Positions 1-11,548 of a stretch of 64,000 nt of DNA are shown here, one piece after another (position 1 is the first letter of the stretch; each line of letters opens with the position of its first letter). The notes below the pieces were generated by a model. The model had not been told where the DNA came from. It saw nothing but the letters and a program-made list of their open reading frames with translations, and did no database searches. Source of the stretch: Atopsyche davidsoni (lineage: Eukaryota; Arthropoda; Insecta; Trichoptera; Hydrobiosidae); the NCBI GenBank assembly GCA_022113835.1, contig JAILWY010000001.1:8742001-8806000 (forward strand), read 5' to 3'. The position numbers were made by a program, and so were the translations under genes.

Positions 1-2842
1 ATGATTATCGATTGATTGACGATTTCGCGTGACTCAACCTTACACACTTATTTACTCGATAAGTAAATTGCGAAAATCCTAAGCGATCATCCTCCGATGT
101 CGAGTCAGTCTCCAGCACATCCTTGAACTGCACGCCGGCACTGTTGCATCAATCATTGATGGATATAAATAAAAGTTGCTAATTATTGAATGTCAAATTT
201 TCGTGAGTCATTTTGTTCGTACTGTAGTTTGGTTTTTATTTTGCAATAACGGTGACCTGAAATTCACTATTTCGTAATGCATCATTAATGAAATTCTTTA
301 TTATACTTAGTGTGCACTAATGCATGCAATTAAATTAATAAGTACGACAAGATATTCAATAAAATGCATTATATGTACATTATGAATTATTGAATTTGTG
401 TGATCGTTTTTATACTACTAACGAAAGTTAAAAAAGTTAGGAGAGTAATCGGGAAACGGATTGAGCTCTGTTAAATTATTTTTATATATTGACATAATTG
501 ATTCAAATCGTGTTTATTATTAATAGTATACAGGAAAATGTTATATGGCTCGAGTTGAAAAAATATTTTGTTCAATCAAATATCATTCATCAACGTCGAA
601 TATTTCGTTCTTTGAGTCGACAGGTCGCTTGAATTTCATTACAGCTTAATTTTATGTCAAATATTTAACTTTAATTAATGTTTATGCAACTGAGTCTGAG
701 TGTCACAATTTTTTATGTTTTACGGTAATTTTTTTAGCCTACCTTTATATGCATATATTTATGGACCACAAATTATTTAATGTCGCAAATTATCTACATT
801 CGTGGCATTTTCAATTTGCATTTTTGAGTTGCATTTTCCAGAGTTGCTCGCCTCGCGTTTTTTGGGAATTTTTGTAATTTACAAGTAAAGTTATTGCAAC
901 CCTAGGATGTAACCATGGCGAGCTGGTCGTCCACCGAGGCACTGCAGGCACTTCCGAGGCTTGCTTTGCCCGTGAACCTCCAGCCGTAGGTCAGTGAGTC
1001 TCCATTGCGATATCCACCGTAGATTGATTACTCAGTACAACGGTAAATTTAATACATTGCTTCGCACAAGAATTACGTAAGCAAAACTTCGTTTGCAATT
1101 CAGATGACTTGGGCGCCCTAGAATGGCTCTGAATTCCCGTGTATCCAGCAATTTTTTTTTATATAGTGTCGCTTTTGCTGTCTAAAATAATCAATGCAGA
1201 ACGATACCAAAATTATTACATACTTGCTAAACCAAAATTTAAATAAATCGTGTAGTTAAGGACATAAAACTGATTAATCTGATATTCAATAATTTAAGTG
1301 ATAAAAATAAGAAGTATTTCTTGATAGTAATAATACAAACGCAATAAAACTTCGCCCGCTTCACTGCTCGTTTACAGTAAGAATACAGCCTTATCCTACT
1401 GCCGTGAGACATACAGGAAGGCTGTTTTTTACAATTACTTTAATGCGAGAATTATATAAAAGGAAGTTTGAGATTTATGTTTTTAAGCATTCGGTTTTTT
1501 GCTCGTAACGGTAATGCGCTAATTTAAAAATTAATCAATCGATAAGTCATAATTCCGGGTGGACATGAAATCCTGTACATTTGAATTTTGAAACAGGATA
1601 TTTTTTCAGTCATGAAAGTTTGTGGTCTGACAATCATTAATCAATGATAAATTTAAACAATTCTTAGCACGTTTAGCAGGAGCAGATGTAAACGATTGTA
1701 TTTTCATCCATGTTGTTTAGCCCGACTAAATTTAATTTTTATATTTTCAATGTTAAGTATATGAGCCGATGTCTACATTTAAATCAAACGAAATATATAA
1801 AAAGTAGTTATTATTTTAATCAGAAATAAGTAAAGTTATATTTGTCGCTTCGATGCATTAATAGATTTTGTCTTCATCTGCAGGTGCCTCTCCTCAGAGA
1901 ATGATAGTTATCAAACTGAACATATCTTTGTCATGTGCCAGTCTCGTTTATTTTCCCCATCAGGGTTAATTCACTTTCCATGGTTTTTTTTCTTGAATTT
2001 TTCCCTATACAATCAGTTGAAGTTTATATTAAATATCACAATTTTATGCACTAGAGTAGATTATGAACCAAAGCCAAAGCCGCGACTTCCTAGACAGAGA
2101 TCCGCATAGTTTACCCTCGCGCAGCGGTAATACTTGCGGTGAGAAATTATCATAATACCTACTTGTATTAGTTGCCAAGTGTCGTGACAAATTCTTCTGC
2201 TAAAAAGTGAAAGTAACCATTATTAGTTCTGATGATGACTTATGGTGGGTTAGAATGCTCACTCCGGGTCTAATATTTATTATTGTTTGTTTATTTACTT
2301 TATTATTAATTCTAATGAAGTGCATTTGTTAGACCTTTTGTAAAAGTCAATGCCAATGCAAGTGGGGTCTTGATTTTTGGCTTTATGATAAATTATTAAA
2401 TCTCTTGAAAAAAAATGATATAAAAGTGGGATATGTTGTTGAAAAATATGTAAGATCATTTTTTAATAACAATATTGAGGTTATACAATGTTTAAACCCA
2501 CGAAAGCCTCAATACGTTGTTACTATTTTCTTAAAAAAAAAAAAAAAGAATTTTCTTACAATCTGCGTTAGTACTTACCTAAAAATAGTCCTGCCTATGA
2601 GTTTTCTTTCACACGTAGATGAAAAATACTTTTATTTATTTTAAGACTCAAAAGCAATACTGATAAACGTATAAATTTGATAGTGAAATTAAATGTATTT
2701 TGTATTATAAAGAGTAACATTAAAAACAATTATTATATCCTGATAGCCAACACAAGGGTCAATAAACGATTTGGTGATTATGCATTTAGTATTTATTTAT
2801 CATAAATGATTTATGTTTTCATTCGGTAAATTTACAGTATTT
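1..2842. other. AT-rich non-coding DNA, start of window
   Basis: No coding exon is supported here. A short GC-richer patch at about 895-1010 holds a 24-codon ATG frame (915-989) in good initiation context, followed five bases later by a consensus splice donor GTGAGT (994-999). The frame stops before the donor, so it cannot be a simple coding exon. A good acceptor (pyrimidine tract, then CTGCAG) ends at 1883. The open frame at 2405-2644 is lysine-rich AT translation and is not believed. Confidence 0.6.
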
Positions 2843-2965
2843 CTTATAGCTATGGTTGTAACATGGTGTGATCCTGCGCGCAGGTTGTGTGGCTTGAAAT
2901 GTGTGGCTATGGTGGTAGCGTACATGTATTTATTTATTTACATTATTGTGTTAATGTTAGGTATA
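2843..2965 (-). repeat. Interspersed repeat RF1, copy 1
   Basis: Reverse-strand copy of a repeat found five times in the window. It carries the 12-bp perfect palindrome CCTGCGCGCAGG at 2873-2884, followed on the + strand by a diverged form of the shared GTGTGGCT / GGCGTACATG / GTTATTGAGTTTG blocks. It is the most diverged copy at its AT-rich end. No terminal inverted repeats, coding capacity or A/B boxes are visible, so its class (MITE, SINE or LINE 3' end) is open. Confidence 0.6.
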
Positions 2966-3128
2966 TTAACTTTTTATCGATGTGTTACCACATTAGCGAG
3001 TAGAGTAGAGTTCGTGCAGGTAGCAATGCCCCTGCAAATTGGGCGTGTTCGAAACTAATTTTATTGGTATTTTATGCAAACGCGGCCGGTGACAACCGCC
3101 GATAAGGCTGTCGCGCTTCACGGCCTGG

Positions 3129-3193
3129 CCATCAAGCCTCGCCATCAAGCCTCCCCATCAAGCCTCCCCATCAAGCCTCCCCATCAAGCCTCC
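3129..3193 (+). repeat. 13-bp tandem repeat, five units
   Basis: Five head-to-tail copies of CCATCAAGCCTCC; the first unit ends in G instead of C. The array sits inside a GC-richer patch (about 3080-3260). An open frame at 3074-3310 crosses it, but the unit is 13 bp, so each copy shifts frame and the translation is low-complexity. I read it as a short minisatellite, not protein. Confidence 0.9.
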
Positions 3194-3759
3194 CCGGCCC
3201 GGCATGGCGAGCACATCAATCGTCATTTTATACCGAGAAGCAACACTGCAGGGCACCGGCGCGTGTCCCGACATCTTAATTTGAGATTTAGTTACAAAAG
3301 CGCATTTTAGCAGATCGAGAATATGTTACCTTGAATATCGTAACCTTTCGATTGTACCGTGTTGTTAACTTTCTGTTCGTCAAGCTACGCAGACTCCGTT
3401 TTGATGTAGCGTTTGAATTATTAAATATGTTTGAGTGATTTTAGGTAAATTCAGATTACACGTAGAAAAACGAGGTGAAGCTAGAAGTTGAAATGTCTGC
3501 AGCTATTGCCTTGTTTTGTACATGTAAATAACAGATAATTTGCATCGGGATGATTATCCTCTATTCTATAAACTTTCTTCCGAACCGTCAAATCACTTGA
3601 TCAGTCTGCCAATGTGTCTGCGACCTGTCAATATAGTTATTTATTTTACAATTGAAGATGTATATATAATACGGATCTTATATGGCAAAACTACTTGCGG
3701 ATGTACTCCAACACAGGCACTGCTCAATACCACTTTTGAATACGGCGTCTAGACACCAA
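3194..3759. other. Non-coding stretch
   Basis: AT-rich after the tandem array. TTTTAG|GTAAAT at about 3446 has the order of a combined acceptor-donor, but its tract is purine-interrupted and the donor is weak. Nothing else stands out. Confidence 0.5.
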
Positions 3760-4310
3760 ATGATCTGCTGGCCGACTTCGTTCGGCATTGCACATTAGGT
3801 ATGCGAGCACGAGCTGGAACCGAGCACAAGATGCACTTTGCCTATCTCTCCAATACTAATCTCCGCACGTATCGGAGATGAAATTATCTCCAGAGTGTTT
3901 AATCTCGGAGGCTCGTCATTAAGGGAGTAATAAATTAATTTGCGCACAGCCTTAACGCGCTCGGCACGCTTCTCGCCATCACGACTGTGATGAACGGTCG
4001 GATGTGCAGCGCATCTTTATTATCCGCCTGTTGGCAACTCTTCTTCGATAAATCCGGGACGCTAATTTTCTTTCGGTGCCGTTACACACACGCGCACACG
4101 AATCTGGCCGAGGACGAGAAACTCGTCCTGAGGAAGGGTACGGAGTGAGGATAATTTGCGGTCGGTAATGTGTGGACGAGCCATTAGAGATTGTAAAGAA
4201 ATTATCGAGGCTCTGCTCTGACTTTCGTATTCAGTGGCCGAACTCGGTGCGAGCACGACTCGACCTGGAGCCAGCTCGCCCATCACTCTTCACTCCCCGG
4301 TGGCAAATTA
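3760..4310. other. CpG-rich island with short palindromic hairpin
   Basis: GC content rises sharply against both flanks and CpG is frequent. Inside are a perfect 7-bp hairpin ATCTCCG / CGGAGAT (3859-3879, 7-nt loop) and an alternating purine-pyrimidine run of AC and GC steps (4084-4100). Frames are open on both strands (4062-4286 minus, 4234-4437 plus), which argues against either being real. It may be a regulatory element; nothing proves it. Confidence 0.4.
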
Positions 4311-5467
4311 TTTCCGTTCCAGTCATGCATTTTTTTATTTGCAAGAATTAAATGTGCCATTAGGCTATCTTAGTGGAAGTCTACGATTTCAACCAATGAC
4401 TGCCTCTGCTGATGCGTTTTTTTTAATTTTCTGTTAAGGCCTTTGGACTCTATTCTCTTGTTTGGGAAATAATTATGTGAAAATAAAAGATAACCTTATA
4501 TGCAATAGGCACAATTACAAAACGAATATTGAATTTATTCATTGGCCAGCAACTAGCTAATAATGGAGAAGTTTATGGAATGCTTACATTTTATTTTTAA
4601 TTAATTTGAAGCAAAATCTTAAAAAAAGTACCGCAATGCTTGAATAAATATAGTTTTATATTTTTACTCTGATCTTAACTAACACCCAATCTTTCAATAG
4701 TTTAAACTTGCACGTAAATTTACATAATTTTTTGCTCACACTTTTTACAGAAAAAATACAATTTGCTGAAACTATATCTCTCCCCTTAAGATCACTTCGG
4801 AGTCGATTAGTGTTATTTACGAAACTGGCTTCCTACATTGGTTAAAATTTCTTTAATCTTGATAGTGACGCTTAAAACACTCTTCGAATTAGCCGGTATC
4901 GGTTTAAAATAATTTGAAGTTTCTCTCACGCTCGATACACTTCTTAATCTTCCATGACGGCGACCAGGAGGCTGCGGTTAGCAAACTGCTTTACACGAAT
5001 TCCTCCAACACCGGGAATACTATAAAAATAGAACCTACGCAATACTAATCATTCTTATTTATCATTCATACGATGATAACAGCTAATCTAGACCATGTTT
5101 TAAAAAGTGTAATAAATAGTATAATGAAACTGGTGACTGAGGTGAGAGACGGTTAGTCTGCGGCCTCAGTGCAGGAGGTACCGAGCCTTTTGAGATGTTA
5201 GTTTCTATTCAGTTTTTTTTAAGAAGTAGCGTCATTTTATTTGAAAATAATATTTTCTGTAATGTAGCTTGATATTTATTAACCCATTGTCGGATGAAGG
5301 TCACACCTCTCGTCACTCCTGCCTGCCTGGCGGTCTCAGCTATCGATCGAGATTTCAGGAAGCTTGGGAGCCTTAAAATATTTATATAAATAGATTTTTT
5401 AACGTCAGGAGCTATTTTTTTTTGCGCATTCAGTCAGCCCATGGTTATGCCCATCCTTAGAGGAGGA
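4311..5467. other. AT-rich non-coding stretch
   Basis: No supported coding sequence. Two modest GC-richer patches (about 4940-5020 and 5280-5375) do not translate to anything I recognise. Confidence 0.5.
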
Positions 5468-5639
5468 TGGCGACCATTTCACTGAGCATACATTTATGAT
5501 GAGCCAGTGTTCATGGTTTTCTTAGGGAGAACAGTGTAGTAGGTCCCCGGGTCCTTCTAAACCGCAGTTTTATATTGGAAGGAGAAATCTGCATATTGCT
5601 GTTCCCCAATATAATAATTTCCTTGCAAGCATGGGTATT
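5468..5639 (+). repeat. Interspersed repeat RF2, copy A (target of a LINE insertion)
   Basis: It begins GGCGACCATTTCACTGA and runs through CATGGTTTTCTTAGGGAGA, a CCCCGGG block and an ACCGCAGTTTTATA block. The same blocks in the same order recur at 19262-19430 (reverse strand) and 55624-55735; the first block alone recurs at 18119-18171. The copy is interrupted at 5639 by a retrotransposon insertion, and flanking sequence resumes at 6002. Confidence 0.65.
5627..5639 (+). repeat. Target-site duplication, left copy
   Basis: The 13-mer AAGCATGGGTATT is repeated exactly at 5989-6001. The two copies bracket the LINE fragment. The last bases merge with the poly(T) run, as is usual for poly(A)-tailed insertions. 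Confidence 0.85.
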
Positions 5640-5988
5640 TTTTTTTTTTTATATATAGGTTTTTTACCTTGCTTGTTATATACAAGGTTTGTCGTCTAGT
5701 CGATCGAATTGATCTATAAATGGGAGTGACTGAAGCTACACCCCCTGGTTTATCTTTTTTATGGTTCCGATAACACGCTTCAAGAAGCCATCCAGTGACT
5801 TCATCAACTGTGGGTGTCTCGCCACTGACTTCAGGTCATCCAGGCACAGACCTTCCTGTCGGCATTGGCTCTCCAGTTGGTGTCTCTGAAGACCAAAGAT
5901 GGGGCATGAACCCACATGGTGGATCACTGTTTGTGGAGTAAAATCATCACAAGGGCATGTGTCGTCGCTCGTCAAGTGGAACCTGTGG
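5640..5988 (-). mobile_element. 5'-truncated non-LTR retrotransposon (LINE) insertion
   Basis: A dead-on-arrival LINE copy in minus orientation. Read from 5988 downwards it has about 84 codons of the C-terminal reverse transcriptase ORF, a stop codon (5736-5738), an 85-base 3' UTR and a poly(A) tail, seen as T11 at 5640-5650 on the + strand. The protein tail keeps a Cys/His knuckle: TCPCDD, QTVIHH, then GSCP. This C-x1-C...H...C arrangement is typical of the region after the RT domain in several LINE clades. The 3' UTR can fold ACCTTG (5666-5671) onto CAAGGT (5683-5688), a stem-loop of the kind some LINE RTs recognise. Exact 13-bp duplications flank the element. The clade cannot be fixed from this tail alone. 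It is not autonomous. Confidence 0.85.
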
Positions 5989-6001
5989 AAGCATGGGTAT
6001 T
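5989..6001 (+). repeat. Target-site duplication, right copy
   Basis: Exact second copy of AAGCATGGGTATT. Together with 5627-5639 it fixes the 5' truncation point of the LINE at 5988. Confidence 0.85.
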
Positions 6002-6019
6002 ATAACGTAACGTAATAGA

Positions 6020-6350
6020 TAGAGTTTCGCATGTGCCCGCCAAGGCGCCCCGCCGCTCTGCGGCCGCGCACGCAGGTGGTATCTCTTCAGAAGTGCGGAG
6101 TGGGTGTCTAGTGTATCGCGAGGAATACCCGGGCCGGTGTGGATGACCACAGACGAGGAATGTCATCCCGCGGAGACAGCCTCGGGGCCGGAACCGGTCG
6201 CCAGATGCACTTTCCTCGGCTTAAGGCCAAGGCGCCTGCCCCGCGCGGCCGCCGCTGTCGATTGTCTGAGGCCAGTCTCACCGAGAAGCGCCATTTACAC
6301 AATAACTAGAAAAAATCCGCCGAAACGCGCGCGCCTTTCTCTCCGCGGAT
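6020..6350. other. CpG-rich island with two NotI octamers
   Basis: One of the most GC-rich tracts. The octamer GCGGCCGC occurs at 6060-6067 and 6245-6252, which is remarkable in DNA this AT-rich. Frames are open on both strands and in several phases (5972-6166, 6104-6397, 6108-6302), as expected of GC-rich non-coding DNA lacking TAA/TAG. No recognisable protein. Confidence 0.45.
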
Positions 6351-8700
6351 CTCACGAGTTTTTTTTTTATATTCTAGAATCGCAATGCCGTATCTAAGTG
6401 ATAGATAAAAAAAAATTAAACATGATTACTTGTATCTGAGTACATCTATTTTATCTTGGAAAAAACAATCGTTATCCTTAACACACTGAAGTATGATTTT
6501 TTATACATATTGATAAATTTCTGTAAAACACACATTAAATTTGGTCTAAATACTAATAATATTATAAACACAATGTTTTAAATATCATATCAATTATGCT
6601 CAATTTTGACGAGTTAATTATTTAGGATTTTTTCCTCAACAGTTGGGTTTTGCTTTGTAAAAGTATTATTGCCTTACGTTGATAATGCATGACTATGTGG
6701 ACTTATGTAAACATTGGAGAAATTCAAAAAAATATAAAGTTGTGACATTTTTAAGAGTACATGTTTTGCGAAAAATTAGGTAAATAATTAATAAAATATA
6801 ATTTTTCTTTGCTATAGAGTAAACTCATGCATTAATGAAAAGCACGTGTTACGTATTGAAGTGCATTTTTATGTTAATATTCTAGTACAAATATATTATT
6901 TACGCAATGGCTGATATAATTGAAATCGGAAACATATTAATCCTGCCAGTATTATCTCCGTTCACTGTCAGGTTTTACGTGTTATTTAACTGAAAATAAA
7001 ACAATCGAGAAAATAGCAGCTCATTGATGCTTATCGCCTCGTGTCGTGCGCTGCCATTTTCTCTCAAAAATATTTCCTACAATTGTATGCAAACCAGTAC
7101 GAGGCACGCCATACAGACCAATGCACATGCATCATATTATATACAAGAAGACCTTTTAAAAATACAGGTTCGTACATTTTCCGTACTTATCTTAATCCGG
7201 GGCTTACATATTTAATGAAGCAGCCGTTAAAAAAAACACTCTGGCAGTATTGCGTCTATGTGAGTAAATCAAGTTGTAATACATTTTCAGCCAAAGTAGA
7301 TTACGTATGAATGACCTTGAACTGGGTTAGTATTACCCGAACACTGAATTCTTATTAATCTCTTAATAATACGCTACTTTTTATTAAACGCCTAAACCCG
7401 TAACAGCCATCAGCTAATATGATAATTTAATTAATCTATAGTAGTAATTACTAAATAAACGCAATTGTTTTCTGCATTTGGTGTAAATAAGTGTTAAAGT
7501 ATTGGTAGTGATAACAGAGGTCATTTTTACTCTTTATAGACTACAAGCTAAGATAGTTGTAAAAAAAATGCGTGCATGAATGGGTGTGTAATTGATTTTG
7601 TTATGTAAAAATATATTTTTTGTTTTTGAGATCAACAAATGCCGTTTTTATTTCATTATTCTGCGTGGTTAGAATTACTTCTCATATTTAGATGTATAAA
7701 TCATGCTTTGAATTTCAAAGACCCCTGTATCGTTTCGTATGTGGATTTTAATAATATTCACTCATAATAATCCACTGTTTTATGTTTGGGTGTGCAAAAA
7801 TAATCAAATTCATTGGTTATAAATCTCTAAAGAAAAGAGCAAAATGCCATCTATTTAAAGGTTTGTCCACGTAAAGTAGGTAATATGGTTTTATAACTAA
7901 AGACACGAAGATAATCTGACAACGTGGACATATCTGTCACAAAAGTATCATAACCCGTATCCTAAATATTTATTCATAATTATCAAATACATTATTTGTT
8001 ATAAAATTTTTACAAATACGAACGTGTTGTAGGATGGATTATTGAATATTTAATAAATCTGCTGGTCTTACCCGTACAAGTTTTTTATTGTTGTAAATAC
8101 AGTATTTTTTATGAGAAAATCGATTGCCTAATAATATTGTAGTAAAGATGGTCGTTCATAACCTGCTGAATACTTAATGGATATTCAACTGTGAAGTTAA
8201 TTTGCTTTATGCAGCATTCAAGTAACGTTTTGCAGCATTTTATATAACTTGTTATCAAGACTCAAAGACCATAAAACCTATTGAATGCAATCGTTACAAT
8301 ACAGATTCGTTGCGTCCGACTGTAATCTAGAATGTGTACGTATATTTAAGCGAAGCCTTTTTTACAAATGTATTAGTCCTTCATCAAATAAGATCTTTCG
8401 ATTTTCGCATTGCAACAAAAATATTAGAATCTATAGCTCACAAAGCAAACTTTCTCACAAGGCGAGTAAATTTTTATTATCGAATAGATCTGCGAGGTAG
8501 ATCGCCTGTGACCCTGTCGAATGGTATCCCGGTTGGACGAAGGCCGAGTGTAAAAGTAATCTTTTTTAATAATATTTAAATAACGTCAAAAAAGATTTAG
8601 ATTTTTTCAATAAATGCATTTTAATCGATAATTAGCTTCCACTGGTTTCTTACTAATCCATTCCTTGTGAGACAGTATATATATTAATAATAGTCTATGA
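6351..8700. other. AT-rich non-coding stretch
   Basis: Low-complexity AT sequence. Overlapping frames at 7024-7310 and 8285-8579 translate to unrelated peptides in two phases and show no exon signals. Nothing functional is seen. Confidence 0.6.
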
Positions 8701-8728
8701 GTGTGTGTGTGTGTGCGCACGCACACAT
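8701..8728 (+). repeat. Alternating purine-pyrimidine tract (GT)7-GCGCACGCACACAT
   Basis: 28 bases of unbroken purine-pyrimidine alternation, shifting from GT steps through GC to AC steps. This is the best left-handed (Z-DNA) candidate in the window. It lies just upstream of an A-run/T-run pair (about 8748-8775) and RF1 copy 2. Confidence 0.85.
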
Positions 8729-8774
8729 TTATAGAATGCTTTAAATTAAAAAAAAAAAAAAAAGGTTTTTTTTT

Positions 8775-8940
8775 TACATATTATTCCCTACATAAACTCA
8801 ATAACGCAAACAGAGAAATCCATGTACGATACCGCCCAAGCCACACCTCGTAAGCCCCACAACCTACGCGCAGGATCAGGGGATACTCACATACCGTATT
8901 CTAAGCATACCCTTAAGAACTATTGTAAATTAATTTAAAA
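8775..8940 (+). repeat. Interspersed repeat RF1, copy 2 (most complete)
   Basis: The fullest + strand copy. Its blocks, in order, are CCCTACATAAACTCAATAAC, GAGAAATCCATGTACG, AGCCACACCTCGTAAGCCCC, ACAACCTACGCGCAGGATCA, GGGGATACTCACATACCGTA, TTCTAAGCATA and an AT-rich tail. It follows directly on a poly(A)/poly(T) pair, so one end is hard to place. A six-base change disrupts the central palindrome seen in copy 1. Confidence 0.75.
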
Positions 8941-11266
8941 AAATTAAATCTTGAAATATATTTTTTTTATTATTTAACTCTTATATATATGAAATATATA
9001 CACGTTGTCTTGAATTATTCGAAATTTTATATCCGGATGAAAAAAAACGATGTTCATCTTTAAGTTACTTGTTTATATTGGGTGAATTATTATTATTATT
9101 TTGCATTTTGAAATGGCGGCGAGTGGCTCGTAGTGGGTTTTGTTATCAGGAGCGTGCAGGTCTGGCGCAGGCGTTGCACGACTCGCAGTTTTCGCTGTTA
9201 TCGAGCCGTTTTCTACTCATTTTACAATACATACACGTTAGCTGTTAAATATTTATGATTTTCTGGAACCTCGATAAAGCTATCGACGACCAGTGCGAGC
9301 ACGGCTAAATGCCAGATTGTCTGCTTATGTAACAAGATGGAAATAATAATAATAAAAAAAAACAATCCAATACGAGATTTGTACATAAACGAGCAATTTA
9401 ATAAGATAGTGTAAAACAAAATATCCACAAACTTAGTAACAATAAAAAAAATAAACAAAAACACTATCAATTTTAGGTAATGATAAGAGATTCGTATTGT
9501 GTTAAAATCAATTAATATGCACAAAAAAATCGTATATAAAAAGTTTTTTAGATATCGATGAGAGATATTATTATTATTACTATTATTATATTAAATTATA
9601 TATTTTATCACATATTTTTTTTCCATATTGTTGACATGATAAAATTATACTTCAGTGAGTTCAATAAAAAACTTGCTATCATGGAGATCATGTTTCAGTG
9701 ACATTTTTAAATATGTTTTGTATAATCGATTGTCGCACAGAATAAGTGTCACATCAATAAAATGTTGTGATTTGTTGGTCGATAGCAGGATTCATTTAAC
9801 AAATTATCGTTTTTTTTTCTTCAATCATCAATTGTTAAATGCTTTCAGTTAATCGCTTTACCATTACCCCTACGTTATCGCTAAATAAAATTATGCAGAA
9901 TATATGATCAATAATGTTAAAAAATTATAAGGTTGCTAAGTTTGGGAAATCAGGTGTCACTTTAGGTACAGGTATCCATTTTTTTTTCTTCAAAAGATTG
10001 AAAATACGTCTCCCATAACGCCTAGCTCGGCTGTCCCGGCCACTTAAAGCGTTGTTTATTAATGTATGTTTTGAATATCAATTCTCAATAATCGATTGTA
10101 TGGAACTTTGACGCAAACAATCCTTAAGTTCACAAAAAGACAACAATCGATATTTTTTACTGGCTTTATGCAATGGTACTGACGAAAATCCAAACATAAA
10201 AAGTACTTTACAGTGTATTGTTTTCAACTTTGTACTATTTATTTCTTTGGTGTCAAATTACAATGAAAATTTAAGTTTTACTTTGAAACGTATAAAAAAC
10301 ATACATCTTCCAACGTTTGAAATTATTTTCGTCATGTGTCACTCATGAAGAGGCAAAGTATTTCTTTGAAGAGTCAGGCGCTCACTAAAATTTTCGTGTT
10401 GCTGTTCCAATTGAATTGTAATGTTTTACAGATAGAGCTGTGAACATATTGAAATAATATCTAAGCTATTACCAGCCTCACTGCGTACAGGTTTAATTTA
10501 CTATTACAAAGCATTGGCCCACAAATTAAATGGGGAAATCGCCATGTATAAAATAAGTAATCATAACATTTTGTTTTTGTATGGACTTTGAATATTTCAT
10601 TTTTATTTTAAAGCGAATCTGATTATTTAAGCACTATTGAAAAGGTGGAGCCGAGGTGGGCACCTACGGCCTGCCCGAGGCCGGAGCTCCCAGGTGGCTG
10701 CGTTTGCTGCCTACGATTTGGCAAATAAGGCAAAGGGCAGATACCCTGAACTGGAAATCATTGCAGCATCATGATTCTGAAGCTTGGATCATTCCTGATC
10801 GGCGGCTACACGAGAAAACAAAACCAACCGGAACAAAAACACGGTGGAATGATAAATATTTTACTAACTCAAGTCAATATTTTTTTGGTCATGTTGATGG
10901 TTTTTTTTAAAGATAAATAGTGTTTATCATGTAAATCATTAGAAGAATAACGTTAAATGTGAACTTATATGATAAACTAACTAATGTGTCCGGCACAGGA
11001 TAGAGATATGTTCAGCGAAGTAGCCACCAACCTCCTAAGGAGAGGCGCTTGAAGGAGTAGATTATATTATTACTACAAACGAAAAATAAATAAGCGATTA
11101 TAATAAAATATGTATTCGTATAGTTTATGAATTACAAATGAGAGCTCGCTTCCCAATCTTTAAAACGTGCTATATCTTTTGAAAGCAAATAAATGTGTCA
11201 ATATTATTGAATACGTTTGTATTAAAGAGTAAAATAGCGTTTATAACAATATACGATAATGATAAT
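8941..11266. other. AT-rich non-coding stretch with weak GC patches
   Basis: A patch at 9110-9220 is CpG-rich and contains TGGCGGCGAGTGG. (ATT)n runs lie at 9088-9105 and 9567-9589. The 100-residue minus frame at 9222-9524 is phenylalanine/isoleucine-rich AT translation and is not believed. The 84-residue frame at 10656-10910 is listed separately. Confidence 0.55.
10656..10910 (+). pseudogene. Possible LINE ORF relic (weak)
   Basis: A GC-richer segment open for 84 codons. Near residues 55-67 it reads KPTGTKTRWND, which resembles the R-P-x-G-R-P-K-T-R-W-x-D motif at the C-terminal end of many insect non-LTR reverse transcriptase ORFs. The rest does not align to a domain by eye, the start is GTG, and there is no poly(A) tail or target duplication. 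Chance similarity is quite possible. Confidence 0.2.
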
Positions 11267-11369
11267 CTTGTAGGCTTCACAACCTTCGCCAGGACCAGGG
11301 GATAACCACATACCGTATTGCAAGCATAGTCCTAACAACTCTTGTAAATTTATATTTTAAAAAATTATT
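11267..11369 (+). repeat. Interspersed repeat RF1, copy 3 (5'-truncated)
   Basis: It starts inside the shared block at CTTGTAGGCTTCACAACC and continues through AGGGGATAACCACATACCGT, TTGCAAGCATAG and the AT tail. The left third seen in copies 2 and 5 is missing. Loss from one fixed side fits a retroposed element better than a cut-and-paste MITE, though copy 4 is cut at the other side. Confidence 0.7.
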
Positions 11370-11456
11370 GTTAAGAAATTCAATATTTTTGACAGAGATT
11401 ACTTGGTGAAATTCCATTTTAATATTTTTGAATAAAATACTTGAGTGATTTTCCAC

Positions 11457-11518
11457 ATTTTTATTTTTATTAGTGACCGGTTTCGCCAACCTTTCACGTT
11501 GGCATTATCAAACAGTTT
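11457..11518 (-). ncRNA. Hammerhead ribozyme-like motif, left arm
   Basis: Reverse-strand twin of the motif in the right arm: GAAA read on the minus strand at 11481-11484, stem II between 11485-11490 and 11498-11503, and the same TTGATAA core. A read-through RNA of either strand would contain one ribozyme-sense and one antisense copy and would fold into a 94-bp duplex, hiding the core. Confidence 0.5.
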
Positions 11519-11548
11519 ATTATTTAGTTTATTAGTTAATCAGTTATC

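Noticed and set aside
2567..2600. Minus-strand TAG|GTAAGT as a recursive splice site
   Set aside because: The donor is good, but the upstream sequence (GGCAGGACTATTTTTAG) lacks a proper pyrimidine tract.
9222..9524. 100-codon minus frame resembling a small membrane protein
   Set aside because: Runs of Phe and Ile come from A/T homopolymers; no promoter, splice or homology evidence.
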